DNA of 25,775 nucleotides from positions 1-25,775 of the forward strand of contig JAFUXE010000002.1 in NCBI GenBank assembly GCA_017477205.1. Reading direction: 5' to 3'. Positions 7,032 through 15,039 of this stretch are shown here, piece after piece. The number at the start of each line of letters is the position of its first letter. Within the stretch, counting starts at the first letter, position 1. The position numbers and the translations under genes are program-made. Origin of the DNA: Alloprevotella sp. GTDB lineage: Bacteria > Bacteroidota > Bacteroidia > Bacteroidales > Bacteroidaceae. The notes under the pieces are model-generated. The model saw nothing but the letters and a program-made list of their open reading frames with translations, was not told the DNA's origin and searched no databases.

Positions 7032-7799
7032 TCAGAGCAGGCTTTTGATGACTCCCTCCAGCTCGTTGAGATAAAGCATGTTGGGGCCGTCGCTGAGGGC
7101 CTGTTCAGGGTCGGGGTGCGTTTCGAAGAAGAAGCCCGTAGCGCCGAAGGCTTTCGCGGCCTGCGCCATTGCGGGCACGAAGCGCCTGTCGCCCCCTGTC
7201 TTTCCGCCTGCGGCACCTGGCCGCTGCACGCTATGGGTGCAGTCCATCACGACGCGGTCCGCCAGCGGCAGCATGTCAGGGATGTTGCGGAAGTCCACCA
7301 CGAGGTTGTTGTAGCCGAATACGTTGCCGCGCTCGCTGAGCCACACTTCCCTGGCTCCTGCCTCGCGGCATTTCTCTACAGGGTAGCGCATGTCCGCCCC
7401 CGACAGGAACTGCGCCTTCTTCACGTTGACCGTCTTTCCCGTGCGCGCAGCAGCCACGAGAAGGTCTGTCTGGCGACAGAGGAAGGCAGGAATCTGCAGG
7501 ATGTCGGCCACCTCGGCCGCTGCCGTGGCCTGATGGCTCTCATGGATGTCCGTCGTGATGCGCAGGCCATGCTTTGCTTTCACGTCCGCCAGCATCTGCA
7601 GGCCTTTTTCAAGCCCCGGGCCGCGAAACGAGTGCAGCGAGGTGCGGTTTGCCTTGTCAAAGGAAGCCTTGAAGACGAGCTCTGCGCCCGTCTCGTGTCC
7701 GATGCGGACGAGTTCCGCCGCCACGATGTCCAGCAGCTCTGCGCTTTCGATGACGCAGGGGCCGGCAATGAAGATGGGTTTTGTCAGGGGTTGGTTCAT
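7032..7799 (-). CDS. kdsA: 3-deoxy-8-phosphooctulonate (Kdo-8-phosphate) synthase
   Basis: This 255-residue cytoplasmic enzyme condenses phosphoenolpyruvate with arabinose-5-phosphate to give Kdo-8-phosphate. Visible signatures are IFIAGPCVIES near the N-terminus, FKASFDKANRTS, a DIHE segment after LRITTD, VKKAQFLS and MDCTHSVQ-PG near the C-terminal side. The protein is a little shorter than E. coli KdsA (284), as in other Bacteroidetes. The ATG at 7799 overlaps the uvrD stop by four bases (ATGA), so translation is likely coupled to the helicase. kdsD follows 75 bases later. There is no sign of truncation. Confidence 0.95.
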   Translation of the reverse strand: MNQPLTKPIFIAGPCVIESAELLDIVAAELVRIGHETGAELVFKASFDKANRTSLHSFRGPGLEKGLQMLADVKAKHGLRITTDIHESHQATAAAEVADILQIPAFLCRQTDLLVAAARTGKTVNVKKAQFLSGADMRYPVEKCREAGAREVWLSERGNVFGYNNLVVDFRNIPDMLPLADRVVMDCTHSVQRPGAAGGKTGGDRRFVPAMAQAAKAFGATGFFFETHPDPEQALSDGPNMLYLNELEGVIKSLL

Positions 7800-10195
7800 A
7801 TCTTCTCGTATTTTGCAAATTTCAGGAGCAATGTCTTTGTGCCCACGTTCTCAAATTCTATAACCGCCTTCGCGCTCGGCCCGTCGCCTTGCAGGCTCAG
7901 CACGCGCCCGCGCCCGAACCTTTCGTGCAGGATGAGGTTCCCCGTGTCCAGGTCATGCTGCCTGGCGACGGGCGCCGTGGCTGGGGGCACGTCCTCATGG
8001 TAGCGGCGGAATTTCCCTGCGGGGCGCTGCGAGGCGGATGCGGGGCGCTGCGAAGCCGCCGTCGTACGCTGGGCGGCAGTTGCCGACGGGGTGGGGAAGC
8101 TGCGGCGCACGGGCGTGGCAGCAGAGGCTCCCGCGATGCTGTCCCTTCGCTCCTGCGAGGAGAAGAAGGAGCGGCGAGGGCGCGTGAAGGCAGATTCCCC
8201 CTCGGCAGCCTCCCTTGTCGTCACGATGTATTGTGCGTCAATCTCGTCCACGAAGCGGCTCTTTTCGCCGTATTCCAGCGAGCCGAAGCGGTAGCGTGTC
8301 TTCGCGTACGTGAGGTAGCAGTACTCCTTGGCTCGCGTCACCGCCACGTAGAAGAGACGACGCTCCTCCTCCATTTCCTTTGGGAAAAAGCGTGCACTGG
8401 CATTTGGGAAGAGGTCGTTTTCAAGTCCCGTGACGAAGACGGCACGGTATTCGAGGCCTTTTGCTGCATGGATTGTCATCAGCGTAACCTTCGGCTCGCC
8501 GTCCTCGCGCTGGTCCTGATCCGTCAGCAGGGCCACCTGTGGAAGGTAGTCTGCCAGCAGGGGCTTCTCCTGTCCCTGCTGCTCCAGGCGGTCTTCTTCA
8601 AAGTCGCGGATGCTGTTGAGCAATTCCTCGACGTTTTCCTGGCGCGCCTTGTTCTCGGTAGAGTTGTCCTGGTTGATGTCCGCTGCGATGCCCGACTCCT
8701 TGATGATGGCTTCCACCATGTCGTAAACGGGCGTTTCGGCCTGCCTTTCGCGGAAGGACTGCACGAGGATCGCAAAGCCGTAGAGCTTTTCTGCCGTCCC
8801 GCGGTTCACGACGACGCCGTAGGCCTGCGGGTTGCAGAGGATGTTCCAGAGCGGCTGGACATGTTGCGCGGCTGCCATTTGCAGCTTCCCAACCGTTGTT
8901 TGCCCGATGCCTCGTGCCGGATAGTTTATGATGCGCAGGAGTGCTTCTTCGTCCAGCGGGTTCACCGTCAGGCGGAGATATGCGATGACATCCTTGATTT
9001 CCTTGCGCTGGTAGAAGGAGAGGTTCCCATAGACGCGATAGGGGATGCCGACCGTGCGGAAAGCGTCCTCGAAGGAGCGGCTCTGGGCATTCGTGCGGAA
9101 GAGGACGGCGATGTCGTCGTAGCCTATGCCCGCCTTTCGATGCAGGCGGTTCACCTCTCGCGCCACCTTTGCGCTTTCGTCGCGGTCGCTGGCGGTCTCC
9201 ATCAGCTGCAAGCGCTCGCCCGTGGGCTCCTCGCTGTAAACGTTTTTCGGAATGCGTCCCTGGTTGTGTGCGATGATGGAGTTTGCTGCGTTCACGATGT
9301 TCTTCGTCGAACGGTAGTTGCGCTCCAGCTTGATCAGGCGCATGGTGGGGTACTGCTGCGAAAAGCTCAGGATGTTGCCGATGTCCGCTCCGCGAAAGGC
9401 GTAGATGCTCTGTGCATCGTCGCCGACTACGCAGAGGCGCGAGTCGGGTTGGGTAAGGAGGCTGATGATGCGGTATTGCGCATAGTTCGTGTCCTGGTAC
9501 TCGTCCACGAGGATATAGGGGAAGCGGCGGCGGTACTTGTCGCGGACGTCCTCGTTGTGCTTCAGGAGCAGATACGTCTGCAGCAGGAGGTCGTCGAAGT
9601 CCAGCGCGTTGGCCTGATGGCAACGCTGGGCGTAGGTCTCGTATATCTTCCCGAGCAGGGGCACCTCGTCCTTCTCGTCGCGTTCGTGCATTTCGCGGCT
9701 TGCCAGGTAGTCGTCGGGGAGGATGAGGCGGTTCTTCGCGTCGCTGATGCGTCCGCAGAGCATCGGCGCCTTGTATTTTTTCTCGTCCAAGTGCATCTCC
9801 TTGACAATCGCCTTCACGAGCTGCCGCGAGTCCGCCGTGTCGTATATCGTGAAATTTGGTGTGAAGCCTATGCGTTCGGCTTCGCGGCGCAGCAGGCGTG
9901 CGAAGATGCTGTGGAACGTTCCTGCCCAGAGGTCGTGCGTGAGCTCTTCGCCCACGAGGCGCCCTATGCGGACGGTCATCTCGCGTGCCGCCTTGTTCGT
10001 GAATGTCAGTGCAAGGATGTTCCAGGGAGCCACTCCCTGCTCCAGGAGATAGGCTATCTTGTATGTCAGCACGCGCGTCTTGCCCGAGCCTGCGCCTGCG
10101 ATGACGAGCGAGGGGCCGTCCTGATACATCACGGCCTCCAGCTGCGCCTCGTTGAGTTCCTTCGCGTAGTCTATTTTGTGGGAATATCCTTCCAT
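7796..10195 (-). CDS. uvrD: UvrD/PcrA-type superfamily 1A DNA helicase
   Basis: The 799-residue ATP-dependent 3'-5' helicase would act in nucleotide excision and mismatch repair and in clearing RNA polymerase or recombination intermediates. The Q-motif/Walker A region reads LNEAQLEAV...IAGAGSGKT, with GAGSGKT at 34-40. Walker B/motif II is VDEYQDTN (D231, E232). Later motifs include VVGDDAQSIYAFRGAD, LERNYRS, TIHAAKGLEY and FYVAVTRAKE. A low-complexity Ser/Ala/Gln/Pro/Arg linker precedes a C-terminal Tudor-like domain (LILHERFGRGRVLSLQGDG...LLLKFAKYEKI), the RNA-polymerase-contact module of PcrA/UvrD. The frame extends to 10294, but ATG 10195 (MEGYSHKIDYAKEL) is chosen because the promoter lies inside that extension. 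kdsA overlaps its stop. uvrD and pcrA cannot be separated on sequence alone. Confidence 0.94.
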   Translation of the reverse strand: MEGYSHKIDYAKELNEAQLEAVMYQDGPSLVIAGAGSGKTRVLTYKIAYLLEQGVAPWNILALTFTNKAAREMTVRIGRLVGEELTHDLWAGTFHSIFARLLRREAERIGFTPNFTIYDTADSRQLVKAIVKEMHLDEKKYKAPMLCGRISDAKNRLILPDDYLASREMHERDEKDEVPLLGKIYETYAQRCHQANALDFDDLLLQTYLLLKHNEDVRDKYRRRFPYILVDEYQDTNYAQYRIISLLTQPDSRLCVVGDDAQSIYAFRGADIGNILSFSQQYPTMRLIKLERNYRSTKNIVNAANSIIAHNQGRIPKNVYSEEPTGERLQLMETASDRDESAKVAREVNRLHRKAGIGYDDIAVLFRTNAQSRSFEDAFRTVGIPYRVYGNLSFYQRKEIKDVIAYLRLTVNPLDEEALLRIINYPARGIGQTTVGKLQMAAAQHVQPLWNILCNPQAYGVVVNRGTAEKLYGFAILVQSFRERQAETPVYDMVEAIIKESGIAADINQDNSTENKARQENVEELLNSIRDFEEDRLEQQGQEKPLLADYLPQVALLTDQDQREDGEPKVTLMTIHAAKGLEYRAVFVTGLENDLFPNASARFFPKEMEEERRLFYVAVTRAKEYCYLTYAKTRYRFGSLEYGEKSRFVDEIDAQYIVTTREAAEGESAFTRPRRSFFSSQERRDSIAGASAATPVRRSFPTPSATAAQRTTAASQRPASASQRPAGKFRRYHEDVPPATAPVARQHDLDTGNLILHERFGRGRVLSLQGDGPSAKAVIEFENVGTKTLLLKFAKYEKI

Positions 10196-10239
10196 TCCTG
10201 TGGTCTCAGAATTTTTTGTTGTCTTCCGACTAAGTTCGG

Positions 10240-10270
10240 CAAAGGTATCTTTTTTCCTCGGAACGGCAAA
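10240..10270 (-). promoter_or_regulatory. Promoter of the uvrD-kdsA-kdsD run
   Basis: On the minus strand TTTG (10270-10267), a 19-base spacer and TACCTTTG (10247-10240) match the Bacteroidetes consensus TTTG-N19-TAnnTTTG exactly. The -7 element lies 44 bases before the uvrD ATG at 10195. This is the clearest promoter in the window, and it supports the shorter uvrD start. Confidence 0.8.
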
Positions 10271-10342
10271 TGCGCCGGCGCCAATTTCCCACAAAAAAGT
10301 CAGTTTGTCCCTTCAAAATCAACTTTTGTCTGCAAAAAGAAT

Positions 10343-10350
10343 TATTTTTG
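10343..10350 (+). promoter_or_regulatory. -7 promoter element of the GtrB-like gene (TATTTTTG)
   Basis: TATTTTTG matches TAnnTTTG and lies 23 bases before the ATG at 10374. A TTTG occurs at 10325-10328, but the 14-base spacing is shorter than the usual 19, so the -33 element is uncertain. The divergent uvrD promoter is about 75 bases away. Confidence 0.5.
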
Positions 10351-10373
10351 CGCTGCAAAAAAAGACAATTCCG

Positions 10374-11321
10374 ATGAAGACAATTACCGTTCTCGTACCC
10401 GCATACAACGAGGAACAGTCCGTTCCGCTCTTCTACGAGGAGCTTCGCCGCATCACGGACGGGCTGCCGCAATACCGCTGGGACGTGCTTTTCGTCGATG
10501 ACGGCAGCACCGACGGCACGGCCGACGCCCTGCGCCGCCTGCGCGAGGCCGACAGCCGCGTGCGCTGGCTGCATCTTTCCCGCAACTTTGGTAAGGAAAG
10601 CGCCATGCTGGCAGGCTTCGACTATGCGGATGGCGACGCCACAATCATCATGGATTGCGACCTGCAGGACCCTGTGGACGTCATCCCCGAACTCCTCAGT
10701 GCCTACGAGGAGGGCTTTCAGGATGTCTATGCCCGTCGCCGCACGCGCGGTCGGGAGCCCCTGCTCAGGAAATGGCTCACGCGCCTCTATTATTCCCTCC
10801 TCCAGCGTTCTGCACGTTTCGACGTCCTGCCCAACGTCGGCGACTTCCGGCTTCTGGACAGGCGTTGCGTGCTGGCACTGCGCTCGCTGCGCGAGACCCA
10901 GCGCTATACGAAAGGGCTTTTCTGCTGGATAGGCTTCAGGAAGAAGGAGGTACTCTTCGACCGCGACGACCGTCGCATGGGACGCTCCAACTTCACGTAC
11001 CGCAGCCTTGTGCGCCTGGCGCTGGACGGCCTGACCTCCTTCACCACTGCTCCGCTCCGCCTTTCCATGCTCTGCGGCGTGCTGGTGTCCCTCGCCGCTT
11101 TCGTCTATCTCGTCTATGTCGTAGCGAAGACGCTTCTCTTTGGCGAACCCGTGCAGGGCTATCCCACACTCGTGACGCTGATACTTTTCCTCGGCGGCAT
11201 GCAGCTTCTCGCCTTGGGCATCATCGGCGAGTACGTCGCCCGCATCTACAACGAGGCCAAGCGCCGTCCCGTCTATCTTGTGGACGCCGTGAATGGGGAA
11301 ACGACAAACAGCAACCGTTAA
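10374..11321 (+). CDS. GtrB/ArnC-like GT2 glycosyltransferase
   Basis: The 315-residue protein is a family-2 glycosyltransferase of the type that transfers a sugar from a nucleotide donor to undecaprenyl phosphate at the inner membrane. The GT-A domain has VLVPAYNEE at 6-14, VDDGSTDGT at 41-49 (D42, D43), a DxD-like MDCDLQDP at 93-100 and GDFRLLDR. Two C-terminal membrane helices lie at about 230-252 and 265-287, followed by GEYVARIYNEAKRRP, a typical GtrB ending. The start is ATG 10374, because the upstream open frame crosses the promoter. The next gene, a polytopic GT-C-like protein, begins 15 bases after the stop, which fits a GtrB/GtrC-type pair. The actual sugar cannot be told. A polyprenol mannosyl- or glucosyltransferase or ArnC-like activity are the options. 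Confidence 0.86.
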   Translation: MKTITVLVPAYNEEQSVPLFYEELRRITDGLPQYRWDVLFVDDGSTDGTADALRRLREADSRVRWLHLSRNFGKESAMLAGFDYADGDATIIMDCDLQDPVDVIPELLSAYEEGFQDVYARRRTRGREPLLRKWLTRLYYSLLQRSARFDVLPNVGDFRLLDRRCVLALRSLRETQRYTKGLFCWIGFRKKEVLFDRDDRRMGRSNFTYRSLVRLALDGLTSFTTAPLRLSMLCGVLVSLAAFVYLVYVVAKTLLFGEPVQGYPTLVTLILFLGGMQLLALGIIGEYVARIYNEAKRRPVYLVDAVNGETTNSNR

Positions 11322-11336
11322 AGTCAAACCTGTATT

Positions 11337-12575
11337 ATGCGCACCGTTTCCGCTCTGCCGTTCCTGCTTTTCTTCGGCCTGCTGACAGGCGTTTTTGCCG
11401 CCATCTCGCCCTGGGTGGGCGACGACATAGAGTATGCCTATGTCGCCTCCGCCTCATCGCCCAATATGACGGACGAGCCGATTCAGGACATCGGTGACGT
11501 GGTGCGTTCGCAAATCAACCACTATCAGGGCGTGAACGGCCGTACTGTGGCACATTTCTTCGTGCAGAGCTTCTGCGGCCTCTGGGGGCAGGCGGCATTC
11601 GCTGTTTGTGCGGGCCTGATGGCCGCCCTGCTACTTTTCCTGCTCATGAAGGTGGGACGCGTGAACCTTCGTGACCCGTCACAATGCTTTCTGACACTGC
11701 TTCTTGCGCTGTCTCCGTTCTATCTTTACTACACGCCATGCTGCCAGATAGGCTACGTGTGGACGGCCTGCCTCACGCTACTGGCTCACCACCTGATGGA
11801 GAGCCCTCCCGGGCAGCTTCGTTGGGGCTTCCTGCTGTTGCTCTTCGGCCTCGTGGCAGGATGGGGGCAGGAAGCGTTCAATTTTGGCCTTTGCGGTGCC
11901 TGGCTCCTGATGGCACTCACGGGCAGGGTTCGCCGGGTGAATGCCCTGCTTCTGCTGCTCGGCTTCACAGGCGGTTGCGTGCTCATCGGCCTTTCGCCCG
12001 GAGCCTGGCAGCGGGCATCGGAAGTCACGACGAGCCTCTCCGGAAGCCTGCAACTGCTGGCTGTACGCCTGCGCACGTTCTACGTGCTTGCGGCTTTCAT
12101 GCTCTACCTCTGGGTACGCCGTCAGGCTTCCCCTTGGCAGATGCTGAGGTCTGAGCCCGTCCTTTTTACAGCCCTCCTGCTTTGTTTCGCCTTCAACCTT
12201 TTCATTGGCGTCATTGGTGCGCGGCAGCTCTTCGGCATAGAGCTTTTTAGCATGCTTCTTTTGCTGCGGCTCATGGCGCATTTCGAGGTTCCCGCAGCCC
12301 GCCTCTCTACCGTCATCGGCCTCCTGACCTTTGCCCTGACTTTCATGCTGCTGCGTCGCGGCGACTATCTCCTGCAGACGCGCCAAGCATACGACCGCAC
12401 GATGGAGCTTGCCCTCTCAGCTCCCGACGGTGCCACCGTCCTCCATCGCTACTCTGGCGGCGATGCCCTTTGGCCTGGTCCCCAGTTTCTTGAGACGATG
12501 GAGAAAAAGGTCCGCACGCAGACGGGACGCAACGTCCACATCGTTCCCGCTTGCAGCCTGCCCGAGGGGAATTAA
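11337..12575 (+). CDS. Polytopic GT-C/DUF6056-like membrane glycosyltransferase
   Basis: The 412-residue integral membrane protein has about nine or ten hydrophobic segments. The first helix (about 6-26) is followed by an external loop with the acidic pair DDIEY at 29-33, as in GT-C enzymes that use lipid-linked sugars. A loop motif GRTVAHFFVQ follows, which I associate with Bacteroidetes DUF6056 proteins. The last about 55 residues are soluble (SAPDGATVLHRYSGG...). It begins 15 bases after the GtrB-like gene and is likely its partner, transferring the sugar from undecaprenyl phosphate to an envelope glycan or lipid in the periplasm. The DUF6056 name comes from memory of that motif. A simple flippase or O-antigen polymerase-like role is possible. 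Confidence 0.62.
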   Translation: MRTVSALPFLLFFGLLTGVFAAISPWVGDDIEYAYVASASSPNMTDEPIQDIGDVVRSQINHYQGVNGRTVAHFFVQSFCGLWGQAAFAVCAGLMAALLLFLLMKVGRVNLRDPSQCFLTLLLALSPFYLYYTPCCQIGYVWTACLTLLAHHLMESPPGQLRWGFLLLLFGLVAGWGQEAFNFGLCGAWLLMALTGRVRRVNALLLLLGFTGGCVLIGLSPGAWQRASEVTTSLSGSLQLLAVRLRTFYVLAAFMLYLWVRRQASPWQMLRSEPVLFTALLLCFAFNLFIGVIGARQLFGIELFSMLLLLRLMAHFEVPAARLSTVIGLLTFALTFMLLRRGDYLLQTRQAYDRTMELALSAPDGATVLHRYSGGDALWPGPQFLETMEKKVRTQTGRNVHIVPACSLPEGN

Positions 12576-12741
12576 AACGGGTTCCCCTTCTTCGACAGGC
12601 AAGGCGCCCCAAGGAACCATGAACGTCCCTCCCCTCTGAAGAAGCAAGATGCATCGTGCGAGGAGGCTTTCAGATTCCCGCAGTTTCTGGGGAATAACGA
12701 AAAAAGAGCGGGGATGTGGCGGTATTCTGAATCGTTTTGCG

Positions 12742-12749
12742 TATTTTTG
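12742..12749 (+). promoter_or_regulatory. -7 promoter element of the Omp28-like gene (TATTTTTG)
   Basis: TATTTTTG lies 78 bases before the ATG at 12828. GTATTCTGA occurs 11 bases upstream of it (12722-12730). The same pair of words, 9 bases apart, precedes rprX at 407-432. The leader between is partly GC-rich and ends in ACAATATAAATATAAAAGGT, very like the rprY leader. No -33 TTTG is seen at the usual distance. The rest of the interval 12576-12741 has a few short inverted repeats and no gene. Confidence 0.5.
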
Positions 12750-12827
12750 CCGCGCACCGGGCGCAGATATGCGGAAACTGCGACGGAGCCAATGCCATAG
12801 AACAGAAACAATATAAATATAAAAGGT

Positions 12828-14606
12828 ATGAGACATTCCTACGCTCTCTTTATTTTCTCCGTCGGCATGACGATGCTGGCACTCACGGCTTCGGCGCAGT
12901 CGTACGTGGGATACACTGACGGCACGCGCGGTGCCGGATACAAATTCGGCTCGCAGAAGGAACAGGGCCTCGCCATGTATATCAGTGCAGAGAAGGCGCA
13001 AACCCTGAAGGGTTGCCGTGTGCTGGGCGTGCGCACCGTATTCCGCGCCTTGCAGAATCGCGGAGCTTCCATCTTCCTCACGGACAATCTGGAAGCTGCC
13101 CCCGCCTATTCTGCTCCGATAGAAAACGCCAGCAACGAATGGACGGACTATCTCTTTGAAGAGCCCTACGTCGTGGACGGCAGCGAGTTCTATGCAGGCT
13201 TCCTGTTCAATCTGGCCTCTACGCGTAGCACGCCGCTGGGCTTCGACGGTGCCACCGATTGCAACGACGGTACTTTCTGGGCCATTCAGGACGACGAGTG
13301 GCGCGACGCCAGCGGAATCGGCATCGGGGCTGCCAACATCCAGCTTGTCCTGGACCAGCGCCCGGCCACGACAGACCTCGTGAACAAGCGCCTTGAAGCC
13401 AACGGCGTCTATAAGGTAGGCAAGGCCTATACGTTCCGTGGGGACGTCTATAACATGGGCACGGACACGATTCGCGAACTGACCATCGTCACGCGTGTCG
13501 GCGAAGGCGAGGAAAGCAGCGTGACGCGTAAGAATCTGCAGATACTTCCCGGCCATTCCTACACTTACACCACGTCTTCCTACACGTTGGACACCGAGGG
13601 GCAGCAGGAGCTCTCCATCACGGTGCTGCCCGAGGGCAAGACGGATGCCGACCTTTCCGATAACACGAGCCGCTACACGCTTGGCGTACTCTCGGGGAGC
13701 GTGAAGCGGAAGATTCTCGTTGAGGGCTTCACGACGCAGGGCTGCGGAAACTGCCCGGCCGGCCATGAGACGCTTCACAGAGTGCTGGAGAAGAGTCCGG
13801 ACGACTTTGTCATCGTCAACCACCACTCAGCCTTCGGCGTGGACCGCTTCACGACGATGGAGGACTACCAGTGGACTTGGTTCTTCGGCTCGAACGGAGG
13901 TACGTATGCTCCTGCCGTCATGTTCAATCGCACGCCCGTCAGCGGCAACGACGTGGCCGTGTTCCCCACGACCGACTACAACATGTGCCTTGCCGCCGCC
14001 AACCAGATGCTGGCCTCCGATGCTCCTCTGCAGATTGACATGACGAATGAGTTCGACGCAGAGTCGGGACGTGGCACGGTGACGATTACGATAGAAACCT
14101 TTGCCACGCCCTCCAAGGGTCAGCATGCCCTGAACGTATTCATCACGCAGGACAGCATTGAGGGCATACAGATAGACTATGACAATGGCAACCAGCGCAA
14201 TTATGTTCACAACGACGTGTTCCGCCAGACGCTGACGAGCTATTATGGTGAGGAAATTAGCCTTGTGCCGGGCGAGAAGGTTACGAAGTCCTATCCCTAT
14301 ATCCTCGGGGAAACGACGCAGAGCACGTACGGAAACACGACTTACGGCGCAAACACAGTTCCCACGGACTTCAAGAACATGCATCTGGTGGCCTTTGTGG
14401 GTGACTACGACCAGAACGACCCCGCGAACTGCCCCGTCTTCAACGCGGCCTCCGTGCCCGTTCTCTACGACCCGACGGGCATCAACGGCGTGTCAACGGT
14501 CGGTGGCCAGTCGTCAGTAGCCTACGACCTGCAAGGACGCCGCATCACGAAAGCCGCCTCGACGCACGGCATCAGCATCGTGAACGGCAAGAAGGTACTG
14601 AGATAA
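12828..14606 (+). CDS. Exported Omp28-like thioredoxin-fold protein with sorting tail
   Basis: The 592-residue protein starts with a signal peptide (hydrophobic core about 5-20, ASA before Q24). An N-terminal beta-rich region (about 25-180) and a CARDB-like stretch around 190-285 precede a thioredoxin-like segment. In it, ILVEGFTTQGCGNCPAGH holds a CGNC pair (C306, C309), as in Bacteroidetes Omp28-related proteins. The end reads YDLQGRRITK...GISIVNGKKVLR, the short C-terminal motif of many Prevotella exported proteins, which resembles a type IX secretion sorting signal. Redox activity or surface display is therefore inferred, not shown. It has its own promoter and a strong terminator just downstream. 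The neighbours are an envelope glycosyltransferase pair and the convergent thioredoxin group. The Omp28 assignment rests on the CxxC context and the overall layout. Confidence 0.72.
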   Translation: MRHSYALFIFSVGMTMLALTASAQSYVGYTDGTRGAGYKFGSQKEQGLAMYISAEKAQTLKGCRVLGVRTVFRALQNRGASIFLTDNLEAAPAYSAPIENASNEWTDYLFEEPYVVDGSEFYAGFLFNLASTRSTPLGFDGATDCNDGTFWAIQDDEWRDASGIGIGAANIQLVLDQRPATTDLVNKRLEANGVYKVGKAYTFRGDVYNMGTDTIRELTIVTRVGEGEESSVTRKNLQILPGHSYTYTTSSYTLDTEGQQELSITVLPEGKTDADLSDNTSRYTLGVLSGSVKRKILVEGFTTQGCGNCPAGHETLHRVLEKSPDDFVIVNHHSAFGVDRFTTMEDYQWTWFFGSNGGTYAPAVMFNRTPVSGNDVAVFPTTDYNMCLAAANQMLASDAPLQIDMTNEFDAESGRGTVTITIETFATPSKGQHALNVFITQDSIEGIQIDYDNGNQRNYVHNDVFRQTLTSYYGEEISLVPGEKVTKSYPYILGETTQSTYGNTTYGANTVPTDFKNMHLVAFVGDYDQNDPANCPVFNAASVPVLYDPTGINGVSTVGGQSSVAYDLQGRRITKAASTHGISIVNGKKVLR

Positions 14607-14620
14607 AGGAAGAATATAGA

Positions 14621-14663
14621 AAAATCCCGCCGCGAAACATCACATTCGCGGCGGGATTTTTTT
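14621..14663. terminator. Bidirectional hairpin terminator
   Basis: A perfect 15-base stem (14621-14635 with 14646-14660, core ATCCCGCCGCGA) closes a 10-base loop. It is followed by a T run on the + strand and, by symmetry, on the minus strand. It sits between the convergent stops at 14606 (+) and 14680 (minus) and should stop transcription from both sides. Confidence 0.93.
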
Positions 14664-14679
14664 GCGTCCTTGGAGCGTC

Positions 14680-15039
14680 TCAGGCTTGCGCCTCCTCTTC
14701 GGCCTCCAGATGGGCTTCGACGATAAAGGCGAGGTCCTCGGCCGTGAGGTCGGAATAGCCCTCTTTCTGCACCGTGCCGAGAATGTCGGCGGCGATGGCG
14801 TCCACGTCAACGGTTACGAAGCCCTCGGCGTCGGGTTCTGCATCAAGGATGTCGCTGTCCGCATAGTATTCTACGAGGACATCGAGGAAGTAGTAGAGCG
14901 CGTCGTCGTCAAGACGGTCTTGCAATTCCTGCGGCAGGTGTGCGCGCATGGCCTTGACGGTGCGTGCGTCCTCGGCTGCGTCTTGGAGAAATTCGTCCAT
15001 ACGTTCAAGGTTTCTTCTGTTTGCCAGCGACCTGGGCAT
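14680..15039 (-). CDS. Small acidic protein of unknown function
   Basis: The 119-residue product is strongly acidic and mostly helical by composition, with no signal peptide, membrane segment or known motif. Its middle part has DDDALYYFLDVLVEYYAD, and the C-terminus is a Glu/Ala run (EAHLEAEEEAQA). The ATG at 15039 directly follows the thioredoxin stop (TAA then ATG). A second ATG at 15000 (MDEFLQDAAED) is also possible. Its position, last in a dnaE-thioredoxin-acidic protein group before the shared terminator, suggests co-transcription. It may be an accessory or adaptor protein; nothing in the sequence gives a reaction. Confidence 0.7.
   Translation of the reverse strand: MPRSLANRRNLERMDEFLQDAAEDARTVKAMRAHLPQELQDRLDDDALYYFLDVLVEYYADSDILDAEPDAEGFVTVDVDAIAADILGTVQKEGYSDLTAEDLAFIVEAHLEAEEEAQA

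Noticed and set aside
7781..10501. Long 906-codon + strand frame opposite uvrD and kdsA
   Set aside because: It lies antisense to well-supported genes and shows no recognisable motif; such long shadow frames are common in GC-rich coding DNA.
12576..12741. Terminator or small gene after the DUF6056-like gene
   Set aside because: Short inverted repeats (for example 12674-12679 with 12690-12695) have no T tail, and the frames there are tiny and GC-biased.
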